Positions 1 to 7,000 of a DNA stretch of 7,768 bases are shown here, piece by piece. The notes beneath the pieces were generated by a model that saw nothing but the letters and a program-made list of their open reading frames with translations, was not told where the DNA came from and did no database searches. The stretch lies in the NCBI GenBank assembly GCA_019454705.1, contig JACFNS010000102.1, forward strand, positions 1-7,768. The letters are read 5' to 3'. Position 1 is the stretch's first letter; each line of letters begins with the position of its first letter. A program made the translations under genes and the position numbers. Source of the stretch: Taibaiella sp. (lineage in GTDB: Bacteria; Bacteroidota; Bacteroidia; Chitinophagales; Chitinophagaceae).

Positions 1-112
1 CGTTATATACTACCTGCTCAGCTGGTGCGGGTTGCTGCACCTGCTCAGTTGCCGTGTTGCTGTTGCCGCAACTGCAAGCCAGTAATAATAATATGACAGA
101 TAATAACCTCAT
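1..112 (-). CDS. N-terminal part of a putative lipoprotein (cut by window edge)
   Basis: The reading frame opens with ATG at 112-110 and stays open for 37 codons to the window edge, so the C-terminal part is missing. The protein starts M-R-L-L-S and runs into a short hydrophobic stretch ending L-L-A-C, with the cysteine at residue 13. This fits a type II (lipoprotein) signal peptide with lipidation at Cys13. A Ser/Asn/Thr segment and a Gln/Pro/Ala/Glu-rich linker follow, as is common in membrane-anchored lipoproteins. The start lies 3 bases after the stop of the upstream AHSA1-type gene, so the two are probably co-transcribed and translationally coupled. There is no usual Shine-Dalgarno site, only an A-rich stretch (TTTAAAGA) before the ATG. 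The function is unknown, because the visible part is only signal and linker. A second cysteine at residue 15 is a less likely lipidation site. Confidence 0.72.
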   Translation of the reverse strand, partial: MRLLSVILLLLACSCGNSNTATEQVQQPAPAEQVVYN

Positions 113-115
113 TCT

Positions 116-517
116 TTAAATATCGTTATCCAGTATATAGTTTTCCATAGGCCCGAAGAAGTACTGCATCCACCCGCTTTCGTGTTTGTTCATCTCTTCT
201 TCGTTGGGCAGTCCTGTATGTGTCAGTTCTACCCTTGTAGCACCGTTTTCGGGTGCCAGTTTATAATTCACTACCGATGGCTGTACTTCTTCATCCCATT
301 CTATCACCGTCCAGCTATACTCCAGCTCATCAGCTCCTGTCTTTATCACCTCCCCACTCGCCCAACTGTCAAACAACTCTACTTTTCCGCCTGGCCTGTT
401 TTCAAATATCGCGTTGTTCTCACTCCATGCTTTTATCAGTTCCGGCTCTGTCAGCAGCCGCATCACCTTATCGGGTGCTACGGGCAAATAAAATTCCAGT
501 GCCAGATCGTATGCCAT
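116..517 (-). CDS. AHSA1-like SRPBCC (START/Bet v1-fold) domain protein
   Basis: This is a 133-residue soluble protein made of one SRPBCC-fold domain of the AHSA1 type (the family of the Hsp90 ATPase activator C-terminal domain). Recognisable points in order are: an N-terminal strand with 'V-A-P-D-K-V' and 'L-T-E-P-E-L-I-K-A-W' (about residues 13-31), the 'PGGKVEL' turn (43-49), a 'W-A-S-G-E-V' strand (52-57), 'YSWTV..W' (67-74), a 'TRVELTHTGLP' strand (94-104), and a C-terminal helix starting 'GWMQYFFGPMENYI'. The fold forms a hydrophobic ligand pocket, and members range from chaperone co-factors to stress proteins. No ligand or catalytic residue can be assigned here. The gene starts 4 bases after the nuoE stop and ends 3 bases before the lipoprotein start, which implies expression with the complex I genes. 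A role in complex I assembly or upkeep is only a guess. The family call is firm; the function is unknown. Confidence 0.85.
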   Translation of the reverse strand: MAYDLALEFYLPVAPDKVMRLLTEPELIKAWSENNAIFENRPGGKVELFDSWASGEVIKTGADELEYSWTVIEWDEEVQPSVVNYKLAPENGATRVELTHTGLPNEEEMNKHESGWMQYFFGPMENYILDNDI

Positions 518-521
518 CGCT

Positions 522-1016
522 TTAATTTTTTGCTGCGGCCCTCAATTCGTCTATTATCGCGTCTACTTTTTCTTTCGTCAAAAACTCGCGGTATGTTTTA
601 CCCAACTGCATCATAGGTGCATAACCGCATGCACCAAGGCACTCAGCCGGTTTTAATGTAAACAAACCATCTGCTGTCGTTTCCCCGGCCTGTATATTCA
701 GCTTCTCTTTTATATAGTCTATTATCTCATCGCTGCCGTTGAGCATACAGGGCCCGGTCTGGCATACTTCCAGCACATACTTACCTACGGGCTTCAGGTT
801 GAACATGGTATAAAACGTGGCCACCTCGTACACCTCAATAGGCTTAATGCTCAGCAGTTCCGCCACATAATCCATTACCGGTATCTGCAGCCAGCCACCA
901 AACTCTTCCTGTGCAATGTGCAATACTGGTATCAATGCGCTTTTCTGCTTCCCCTCGGGGTAGCGCGCCATGATGGCCTGTACTTCTTTCAGTTTTTCTT
1001 CACTAAACTTTATCAT
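522..1016 (-). CDS. nuoE: NADH-quinone oxidoreductase subunit E (24 kDa, 2Fe-2S)
   Basis: NuoE is the thioredoxin-like 2Fe-2S subunit of the NADH-oxidising arm of complex I and carries the N1a-type cluster next to the FMN subunit NuoF. The 164-residue length is normal. The N-terminal helical part (about 1-75) has the family pattern 'A-L-I-P-V-L-H-I-A-Q-E-E-F-G-G-W' and 'EVYEVATFYTMF'. The thioredoxin-like part has all four cluster ligands: C85 and C90 in 'CQTGPC', and C126 and C130 in 'CLGAC'. This is the CX4C...CX3C spacing of the family. The ATG at 1016-1014 is preceded by TTGGGGT and, 7 bases upstream, by a strong hairpin (1024-1038), so translation may depend on RNA folding. It follows nuoD after 67 bases, the longest gap in this operon. 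The next gene downstream is an AHSA1-like gene, not nuoF. Confidence 0.96.
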   Translation of the reverse strand: MIKFSEEKLKEVQAIMARYPEGKQKSALIPVLHIAQEEFGGWLQIPVMDYVAELLSIKPIEVYEVATFYTMFNLKPVGKYVLEVCQTGPCMLNGSDEIIDYIKEKLNIQAGETTADGLFTLKPAECLGACGYAPMMQLGKTYREFLTKEKVDAIIDELRAAAKN

Positions 1017-1023
1017 ACCCCAA

Positions 1024-1038
1024 TCCGCCTCAGGCGGA
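1024..1038 (-). repeat. Perfect 7-bp-arm hairpin just upstream of nuoE
   Basis: TCCGCCT, one base, then AGGCGGA form a perfect inverted repeat. As RNA this would be a 6-bp stem with four or five G:C pairs and a three-base loop. On the minus strand it sits 7 bases before the nuoE ATG. It has no U-run directly after it in the transcription direction (TTGGGGT follows), so it does not look like an intrinsic terminator. It could affect nuoE translation or mRNA stability, or be part of a dispersed intergenic repeat. The role is inferred; the symmetry is directly visible. Confidence 0.8.
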
Positions 1039-1056
1039 CTTTTTAATTTATTATTA

Positions 1057-1081
1057 CCCTTCCCTCTTTAGAGGGTCAGGG
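1057..1081 (-). repeat. Interrupted G/C-rich hairpin directly after the nuoD stop
   Basis: On the plus strand CCCT, T, CCCTC, TTTA, GAGGG, TC, AGGG form a stem of 5 bp with a tetraloop and a further 4 bp beyond an internal bulge. On the minus strand it begins 2 bases after the nuoD TAA. An A/T-rich stretch (about 1041-1056) follows it, but without a clean T-run on the minus strand, so a strong terminator is unlikely inside this operon. The CCCCCTGACCCTCTAAAGAGGG style resembles dispersed intergenic palindromes I recall from Bacteroidota genomes. That resemblance is from memory and was not checked. Possible roles are mRNA 3' protection of nuoABCD or partial attenuation. Confidence 0.7.
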
Positions 1082-1083
1082 GG

Positions 1084-2325
1084 TTACGCATCCAATTCGC
1101 CCGCTATTACGTTCAGGCTGCTCAACGCTATTATCGCATCACTCAGCAAGCCGTCTTTTATTATCTCAGGAAACGCCTGGTAATAAATAAAACATGGCCT
1201 GCGGAAATGCAGACGGTAAGCACAACGGCCTCCATCACTTATTAAATAATAACCTACCTCACCGTTTCCACCTTCTACCGAATGATATACTTCACCCTGC
1301 GGCACTTCGATTTCGCCCATCACTATTTTGAAGTGGTATATCAGCGCTTCCATCTTAGTATATACATCCTGCTTGGGCGGCAGGTGGTATTTATCCGACT
1401 CCGGTGCGTAGAAAACTTCTTTCTGCGCCGGGTCTTCTTTTTCTATCTGCCTTATTTTTTCAACAGCCTGTTTTACTATGCTCAGGCTTTCCCATATCTC
1501 CATATTGCGCACCAGGTAGCGGTCGTACACATCACCCGTTGTGCCGGTAGGTATTTTAAAGTCGAAATCTTCGTAAGATGAATAGGGCGAAGCAACACGC
1601 ACATCATAGTCAACACCCGCAGCCCTAAGGTTGGGGCCGGTGAAACCATAGTTCAACGCACGCTCAGCACTGATGGGCCCTGCTCCTATGCAGCGGTCCA
1701 TGAATATACGGTTACGTGTCAGCAGGTCTTCAAACTCCTTCATCACTTTGGGGAAACCCTCGATGAACTTATCAATCTTCTGCCATGCCACGTCAGAGAA
1801 GTTGCGCTCGAAACCGCCCACACGGCCAATATTGGTGGTCAGGCGGGAGCCGCATATCTCTTCATAAATTTCATATATCAATTCGCGCCACTGGAATACG
1901 TAGGTAAAACCTGTAAGTGCACCTGTGTCCACAGCTACCACCGAGTTGCATATCAGGTGGTCGGAAATACGCGACAGCTCCATTATCAGCACACGCATAT
2001 AATCTACCCGCTTGGGCAGCTTCAGCCCCAGCAGCTTTTCTATGGTCATGTGCCAGCCCATATTGTTGATGGGGGCGGAGCAATAGTTCAGCCTGTCTGT
2101 AAGCGGTGTCACCTGGTAGTATGGGCGGCGTTCGGCAATTTTTTCAAAAGCCCTGTGTATATAGCCTACCGTTTGCTTGGCGCTCATCACCTTCTCACCA
2201 TCTATCTCCAGTATATTCTCAAATATACCGTGCGTGGCAGGGTGTGTAGGCCCCAGGTTCAGCGTGGTCGTCTGTTTGGCCAGCGACTCATCCGATAGTT
2301 GTATGTTTTGATTGTATTCAGACAT
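1084..2325 (-). CDS. nuoD: NADH-quinone oxidoreductase subunit D (49 kDa)
   Basis: NuoD is the peripheral-arm subunit that, with NuoB, builds the ubiquinone/menaquinone reduction site of complex I, and it is related to the large subunit of NiFe hydrogenases. The 413-residue length matches stand-alone NuoD/Nqo4 proteins. The N-terminal signature 'LGPTHPATHG' (24-33) and 'GYIHRAFEK' (54-62) are clear. The quinone-headgroup residues are present: His32 (second His of the signature) and Tyr81 in 'LNYCS'. They are 49 residues apart, as in the bovine (H59/Y108) and Thermus (H38/Y87) proteins. 'NIGRVGGFERNF' and 'EGGNGEVGYYLISDGG' follow in the expected order, and the end 'ALSSLNVIAGELDA' matches the family C terminus. 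The gene starts 34 bases after nuoC with a weak AGG at about -9. It is separate from nuoC, unlike the fused nuoCD of enterobacteria. Confidence 0.98.
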   Translation of the reverse strand: MSEYNQNIQLSDESLAKQTTTLNLGPTHPATHGIFENILEIDGEKVMSAKQTVGYIHRAFEKIAERRPYYQVTPLTDRLNYCSAPINNMGWHMTIEKLLGLKLPKRVDYMRVLIMELSRISDHLICNSVVAVDTGALTGFTYVFQWRELIYEIYEEICGSRLTTNIGRVGGFERNFSDVAWQKIDKFIEGFPKVMKEFEDLLTRNRIFMDRCIGAGPISAERALNYGFTGPNLRAAGVDYDVRVASPYSSYEDFDFKIPTGTTGDVYDRYLVRNMEIWESLSIVKQAVEKIRQIEKEDPAQKEVFYAPESDKYHLPPKQDVYTKMEALIYHFKIVMGEIEVPQGEVYHSVEGGNGEVGYYLISDGGRCAYRLHFRRPCFIYYQAFPEIIKDGLLSDAIIALSSLNVIAGELDA

Positions 2326-2359
2326 TATAGCCTAAAATCAGTTTGTTTTTTTATTGCAT

Positions 2360-2866
2360 TCAGCCGCGGCCGAACATTTCATCATCTTTATCAGTACGCG
2401 TGGGGTCTTCCAGCGGAAACTCTTTCCTCATCGGGAAGTGCTCCATCTCGTCCACGTTCAGTATCCTGCGCAGGTCCGGATGGCCCACGAAGTTGACACC
2501 GAAAAAATCGTAAGTCTCCCGCTCCATCCAGTTAGCTGCTGAGTACAGTTCCGTTACGCTGAATACATCCGGCTTTTCTATAGGGACATACGTCTTCAGC
2601 CTCAGCCTGATACCGTCCATCATATTGTGCAGGTGGTACACTACGCTCAGCTCTTCTCCCTTTCTGTCAGGAAAATGCACACCTGTCAGGTCGGTAAGAA
2701 AGCGGAAACGCAATTGTTCATCATCATGCAGAAACTGCAATACCTGCCTGTTGAGCCTGGCAGGCATAGTACAAGTCAGCATTCCATATGGCTCTTCCCA
2801 GCCTGTAAGCTGGTCGCCAAATTGTTCCGTTAACCTGTTTTTTACTATCTCGTTGGTCAATGCCAT
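2360..2866 (-). CDS. nuoC: NADH-quinone oxidoreductase subunit C (30 kDa)
   Basis: NuoC is a cofactor-free peripheral-arm subunit that packs against NuoD and NuoB in the connecting module of complex I. The 168-residue product has the 30-kDa family signature 'ERETYDFFGV' (115-124), followed by 'GHPDLRRIL' (128-136) and 'PMRKEFPL' (145-152). The upstream 'FRFLTDLTGVHFPDR' segment (54-68) is also typical. It is somewhat shorter than Thermus Nqo5 (about 207) because it lacks a long C-terminal tail. The ATG at 2866 gives a normal N terminus, and no Shine-Dalgarno site is visible, as is usual in Bacteroidota. It sits 59 bases after nuoB across an inverted repeat (2889-2922) and 34 bases before nuoD. 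Confidence 0.97.
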   Translation of the reverse strand: MALTNEIVKNRLTEQFGDQLTGWEEPYGMLTCTMPARLNRQVLQFLHDDEQLRFRFLTDLTGVHFPDRKGEELSVVYHLHNMMDGIRLRLKTYVPIEKPDVFSVTELYSAANWMERETYDFFGVNFVGHPDLRRILNVDEMEHFPMRKEFPLEDPTRTDKDDEMFGRG

Positions 2867-2888
2867 ATTCTAAGTCAAAAATAAAAGG

Positions 2889-2922
2889 TCAAAAGTCAAA
2901 AGTTTTAGTTTTCGACTTTTGA
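2889..2922. repeat. AT-rich inverted repeat in the nuoB-nuoC gap
   Basis: TCAAAAGTC at 2889-2897 and GACTTTTGA at 2914-2922 are perfect 9-base inverted copies. Four more A:T pairs (2898-2901 with 2909-2912) extend the stem past a one-base bulge to a 7-base loop. The left arm belongs to a short run of GTCAAAA-type direct repeats (about 2874-2901). The structure fills over half of the 59-base gap. It lies inside an operon and lacks a G/C-rich stem, so termination is unlikely; an mRNA processing or stability element, or a remnant repeat, is possible. Confidence 0.7.
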
Positions 2923-2925
2923 ATG

Positions 2926-3489
2926 TTACTGTATGCCGTAGCTTTCGAGCAATGCTTTATAATGATCGCTGTTGCGGCGGCGCAGGCTCTCGTTATGCAC
3001 CAGTTCCTGCACATGCATTACACCTTCCAATATGGCCTCAGGCCTTGGCGGGCATCCTGATACATATACATCCACCGGTATCACCTGGTCTATGCCCTGC
3101 AATACACTATAGCTGTCGAATATACCGCCGCTGGACGCACATGCGCCGATGGCAATTACCCACCTAGGCTCAGCCATCTGCAGGTACACCTGGCGCAATA
3201 CGGGTGCCATCTTTTTTGCTATGGTACCTGCTACCAGCAGCACATCGCACTGGCGGGGCGTAAAACCCATACGCTCCGACCCGAAACGCGCCAGGTCGTA
3301 GTTGGAACCCATTGTAGCCATAAACTCGATACCGCAGCACGAGGTGGCAAACGGCAATGGCCACAGCGAATTTTTACGTGCCAGGCCTACTATCTTGTCA
3401 AAAGATGTAGCCATGAACCCCTCTCCGGAATAGCCCTCAGGCATTTCCGCCACTTTCACATTCGTATTATATTGTACCGGACGACCCAT
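2926..3489 (-). CDS. nuoB: NADH-quinone oxidoreductase subunit B (PSST, cluster N2)
   Basis: NuoB carries the terminal 4Fe-4S cluster N2, which hands electrons to the quinone bound between NuoB and NuoD. The 187-residue protein has all N2 ligands: the tandem C51-C52 in 'ATSCCGIEF', C117 in 'GACASSGG' and C146 in 'VSGCPPRPE'. The spacing is identical to E. coli NuoB (63, 64, 129, 158). The 'RFGSERMGFTPRQCDVLLVAGT' block (69-89) is the usual conserved core. An N-terminal extension of about 25 residues precedes 'DKIVGLARKNSLWPLPF', and the C terminus has a short basic tail. The ATG at 3489 follows nuoA by 56 bases, with no recognisable Shine-Dalgarno. Those 56 bases hold no clear promoter or hairpin. 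Confidence 0.98.
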   Translation of the reverse strand: MGRPVQYNTNVKVAEMPEGYSGEGFMATSFDKIVGLARKNSLWPLPFATSCCGIEFMATMGSNYDLARFGSERMGFTPRQCDVLLVAGTIAKKMAPVLRQVYLQMAEPRWVIAIGACASSGGIFDSYSVLQGIDQVIPVDVYVSGCPPRPEAILEGVMHVQELVHNESLRRRNSDHYKALLESYGIQ

Positions 3490-3545
3490 ATCTATTTATT
3501 CATTTTCAGATTTGTGATGTACGACTTTGCCGCCAAACACAAAAA

Positions 3546-3938
3546 TTAATCCTCCCAATCCAAAGCACCTTTCTTAACTATATATATAAAGCCACAAAGG
3601 AAGAAAGATACAAACATCACAACAGCCCAAAATCCTTCAGTACCCAGCTCACGGAAGTTGACCGCGTAAGGATAGAAAAATATCACCTCCACATCAAACA
3701 ACACAAATAATATCGCCACCAGGAAGTATTTGATAGCCATGGGCTGGCGGGCATTACCTATCGACGGGATACCACTTTCAAAGGTGGTCAGTTTATCGCT
3801 GGTGCGCCTTTTGGGGCCCAGCAGGTGGGTAGCGCCTATGGTTACGGCTACAAATCCTAAGGCCACAACCAGTTGCACTACAACAGGCAAGTAATTGATA
3901 GGTGTATTCTGCTCTATTGCCAGCATTAAAATATCCAT
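3546..3938 (-). CDS. nuoA: NADH-quinone oxidoreductase subunit A (membrane subunit)
   Basis: NuoA is a three-helix inner-membrane subunit (ND3 homologue) at the junction between the quinone site and the proton-pumping arm. From the start chosen here it has 130 residues. Transmembrane helices lie at about 17-40, 69-91 and 102-122. The loop between helices 1 and 2 has 'KLTTFESGI' (49-57), and helix 2 has the conserved acidic 'FDVE' (D82, E84), equivalent to Asp79 and Glu81 of E. coli. The end 'GALDWED' is typical. The open frame continues upstream to a TTG at 4013, but those 25 extra codons contain the likely promoter (3977-4006) and are not family-like, so I start at the ATG at 3938-3936. A second ATG at 3926-3924 would give 126 residues and is nearly as plausible. 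It is the first gene of the operon. Confidence 0.95.
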   Translation of the reverse strand: MDILMLAIEQNTPINYLPVVVQLVVALGFVAVTIGATHLLGPKRRTSDKLTTFESGIPSIGNARQPMAIKYFLVAILFVLFDVEVIFFYPYAVNFRELGTEGFWAVVMFVSFFLCGFIYIVKKGALDWED

Positions 3939-3976
3939 AAAATCAGGCGGACTTGTGCTTTTAATTACAATGCGAA

Positions 3977-4006
3977 CAAAGTTAAGTGTATAGCGGGAAA
4001 TAACAA
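3977..4006 (-). promoter_or_regulatory. Bacteroidota-type promoter of the nuo operon
   Basis: On the minus strand TTG (4006-4004) is followed after 19 bases by TAACTTTG (3984-3977). This is a perfect match to the Bacteroidota -7 consensus TAnnTTTG with a -33 TTG at the usual distance. Transcription would start near 3969-3973, leaving a leader of about 31-35 bases before the nuoA ATG at 3938. The position directly upstream of the first nuo gene supports the call. The start site was not measured, and the sigma factor is assumed to be the housekeeping one. Confidence 0.75.
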
Positions 4007-4056
4007 GTTTCAACGAGGTTTAATCAAATATAACTTTTACATAATAAGCATTTTAG

Positions 4057-7000
4057 ATGATACTTGTTAAACCGTATATTTGGGAACTAAATCCTGTAAC
4101 ACAATTGCCCAGGTTATCTGCATTAATCGTCTTATTAATAATATGTACCTGGGGGGCCGGGGCTCAAATACCGGCGGCATATAATATCAATAAATATAAC
4201 GGGCTCTCAACCAATCATGTTTATTGCACCTTGGTTGACCGTATGGGGTACTTATGGCTGGGCACTACAGATGGCGTTTACAGGTACAATGGATACACTT
4301 TAAGAAAATATGATTATAATGATGGCCTGCCCAATGTGGATGTATGGAACCTGTATGAGGACAAACGAGGTAGAATATGGTTAAGAAGTATTGCAAAAGG
4401 CATTGGGTACTTAAAGGATAACCGGTATCATCCTGTTGTAGTCAAGAGCAACGGGATGAATGAAGTAATATACCCCGCTGAATTTATTGATCTTGATTCC
4501 ATTCTCATCTTCTCGCAAAAAAACCCCCTTCTTCAAACCCAGGCATGGGCTTTTATCCGGAATGACACAATTGAGTTTCGACAGAAAGCTATAATGGGAT
4601 ACAACTCTGAGACAATTTATTTTACTCAGGATAAAATGATAATTGCAAATAATGACTCAACTCTTTACTACCCTATAGCTGCAGCACTGGATACAAACTT
4701 GTTAAAACACACACCCGTAGTCAGGAAATTTTCAACAAAACATATGGGATACCTTTCATCCCATAATTTTTCAGCCACTGTTAAGAACATTCGGTATTTT
4801 TCAAACCCTGGGCTTGACTATATTATTATTCTTGACCTCGAAAAAAATGCTATAAAAAACATATCCCTGTCCGGCAACAAAAATGAACTTATTGCTCATG
4901 TATTTCATAACAAAGACAACATATATGCTTTAACGAATCATAACGCATACTGTATAAACACTTATGGAACAATAACTGATACCATATCACTAAGCACCGA
5001 ATTCCCATCTGCGTCGGTATATAATTTCAACGCTACACATTTTATCACCGATGACTTGTGGGGTAAATGCCTAAGTACAAACAATAATGGTTCTTATATC
5101 AATTATCCTGTGCTGAATGGCCCAAAGCGTCATAATATTCCGTTAGCCGATTACAGGCACATTTCCGGAATTGATGACACTGCCGGATATTGGTGGAATG
5201 GCTTAACGAATACTATTTCAATTGTTTCAAATGGTGTAATTAAAAAAAACATACGCATTAATAAAAAGGTGAACGTACAAAAAATCACGCCTTTTAATGC
5301 TGAAAAATCATTGTTGATGACACCAAATGAGTTGTACTGGTTATACAACGACGGAACAATTATTAATTTTTTAAGCAATGTAGACAGTTTGTATGGCTTA
5401 ACATCACCACCGGAATCTTTTCTCAATACGTTTTCATCTGTACGCGATATCATAGTAATTGACAGTACAAATTTTATTTTTCAGGGGTCTGCATACGTGG
5501 GTTGTGCACACGTTACCACTGATTATAAGCTACGGAAAGTGTATACAGACATTTTCGACCCTGAGAGATGTAAAGGCATGTTTTATTACCCTGAACTTGA
5601 TTGTTACATTCTGTATAATAACGATAAGCTTATACTGTATAATATTCGCACAAAAAGAAAATCCATTATTTCTCCAGACCTGTTAAAAGCAATAAAAATT
5701 CAAAGGATTGAAGATATTGTACCAGATAATTATGGCAATCTTATTATTAAAGACTATAACAAACTGATAATATTCAATCCTTGCAACGGCAGGTTTTCAA
5801 CAATCCTGGATAATTACAATTTTCAAAACAGCTTTATATCCGTGCATGGTTCTACATTGTCTGTAGCAGGTATTTTTGGGGTGCTGCAGTGCAATACTAC
5901 CCCACAGGGTGGTGTTAAGAATATACATAACTACCCAAATACTAAATCCTTGTTTTACAAGTATGTTTATGATGTTCAATTCTCACGCGATAATATCTTG
6001 TTGAAAACCGACAATGGAACATATATAGTATGTCCGGATAATACCGCAGGATTAAAAGGAAGTCAGAACTACAGGATTGTTATAGATAATTCCGGTCGTC
6101 TTGGCAATATATACGATGGTGACACCCTTGATGTCAATCAGGCCATTAATGCATTGGGTATTGATGTGATAAAACCAACAGGATCAGGAAACTTAATGAT
6201 CATATATTCGGTTAATGGCAGTAATTATACCAATACCGGTTATCAACTAATACTGCCTGCTTTAAAACCAGGCAGTTACAATACTGTTTCTATTATTGCA
6301 TCCGACGATTCATGGCGAAGCAAACCAATAAAGTTTACCATATACATTCAACCCGAATGGTGGCAGACACAAACCGCTAAAAGGGTCATATTAGTCTTAT
6401 CCCTGCTCGCTTTCATTGGCTTTGTTTACCTGGTAATTGTTATGACACGCCGGTTCGTTAACCGGGCCAACGAACGCCGAAACCAGCGACGCGAACTGGA
6501 ACTCAAGTCCATCTATTCGCAAATTAACCCGCACTTTATATTTAACTCCCTCAGCACGGCACAATACTTTGTAAAGAAAAACCAGAATAAAGAAGCCTTC
6601 GAACATATCAACCAGTTCTCAGACCTGCTGCGCGCCTATATCAAATCTTCCCGTGCCAAATACATCTCCATTGACGAAGAAATTGAAAACCTGGAAAACT
6701 ACCTGCAACTGCAACTTACCCGTTTCGAAGAAAAGTTTGACTATACCATTAAAGTAGACAAATCAGTAAATCCCCATAAAGTAAAAATACCCTCATTGTT
6801 ATTACAGCCATTGGTAGAAAATGCACTCAACCACGGTATATTTCATAGTGATAAAAAAGGCAACCTCTCTATTATCTTCAAAATAGATGGACAGGATAAA
6901 GACACATTGGTATGTATTGTGGACGATGATGGTATAGGCAGGCAAAAATCTAAAGAAATGCGCGGAAAAATCATTCGCAAGGCCGACTCTTATGGTACCA

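Noticed and set aside
182..616. Plus-strand open frame of 144 codons opposite the AHSA1-like gene and nuoE
   Set aside because: It is antisense to two well-supported genes, has no family-like features and is Cys/Phe-rich, as expected of a shadow frame.
1041..1081. Intrinsic terminator after nuoD
   Set aside because: The hairpin is not followed by a clean T-run on the minus strand, and nuoE lies just downstream in the same direction, so full termination is unlikely.
1957..2298. Plus-strand open frame of 113 codons opposite nuoD
   Set aside because: It lies wholly antisense to conserved nuoD codons and shows no domain or start signal.
2876..2883. TATTTTTG on the minus strand before nuoC, matching the -7 consensus TAnnTTTG
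   Set aside because: No TTG lies at the needed distance (the nearest are 6 and 13 bases away) and transcription would start almost at the nuoC ATG. It is probably a by-product of the AT-rich repeat.
4008..4038. Possible plus-strand promoter for the kinase gene: TTTC at 4008-4011, 19 bases, TAACTTTT at 4031-4038
   Set aside because: Both boxes miss the Bacteroidota consensus by one base and the implied leader would be only about a dozen bases. It is possible but too weak to annotate in such AT-rich sequence.
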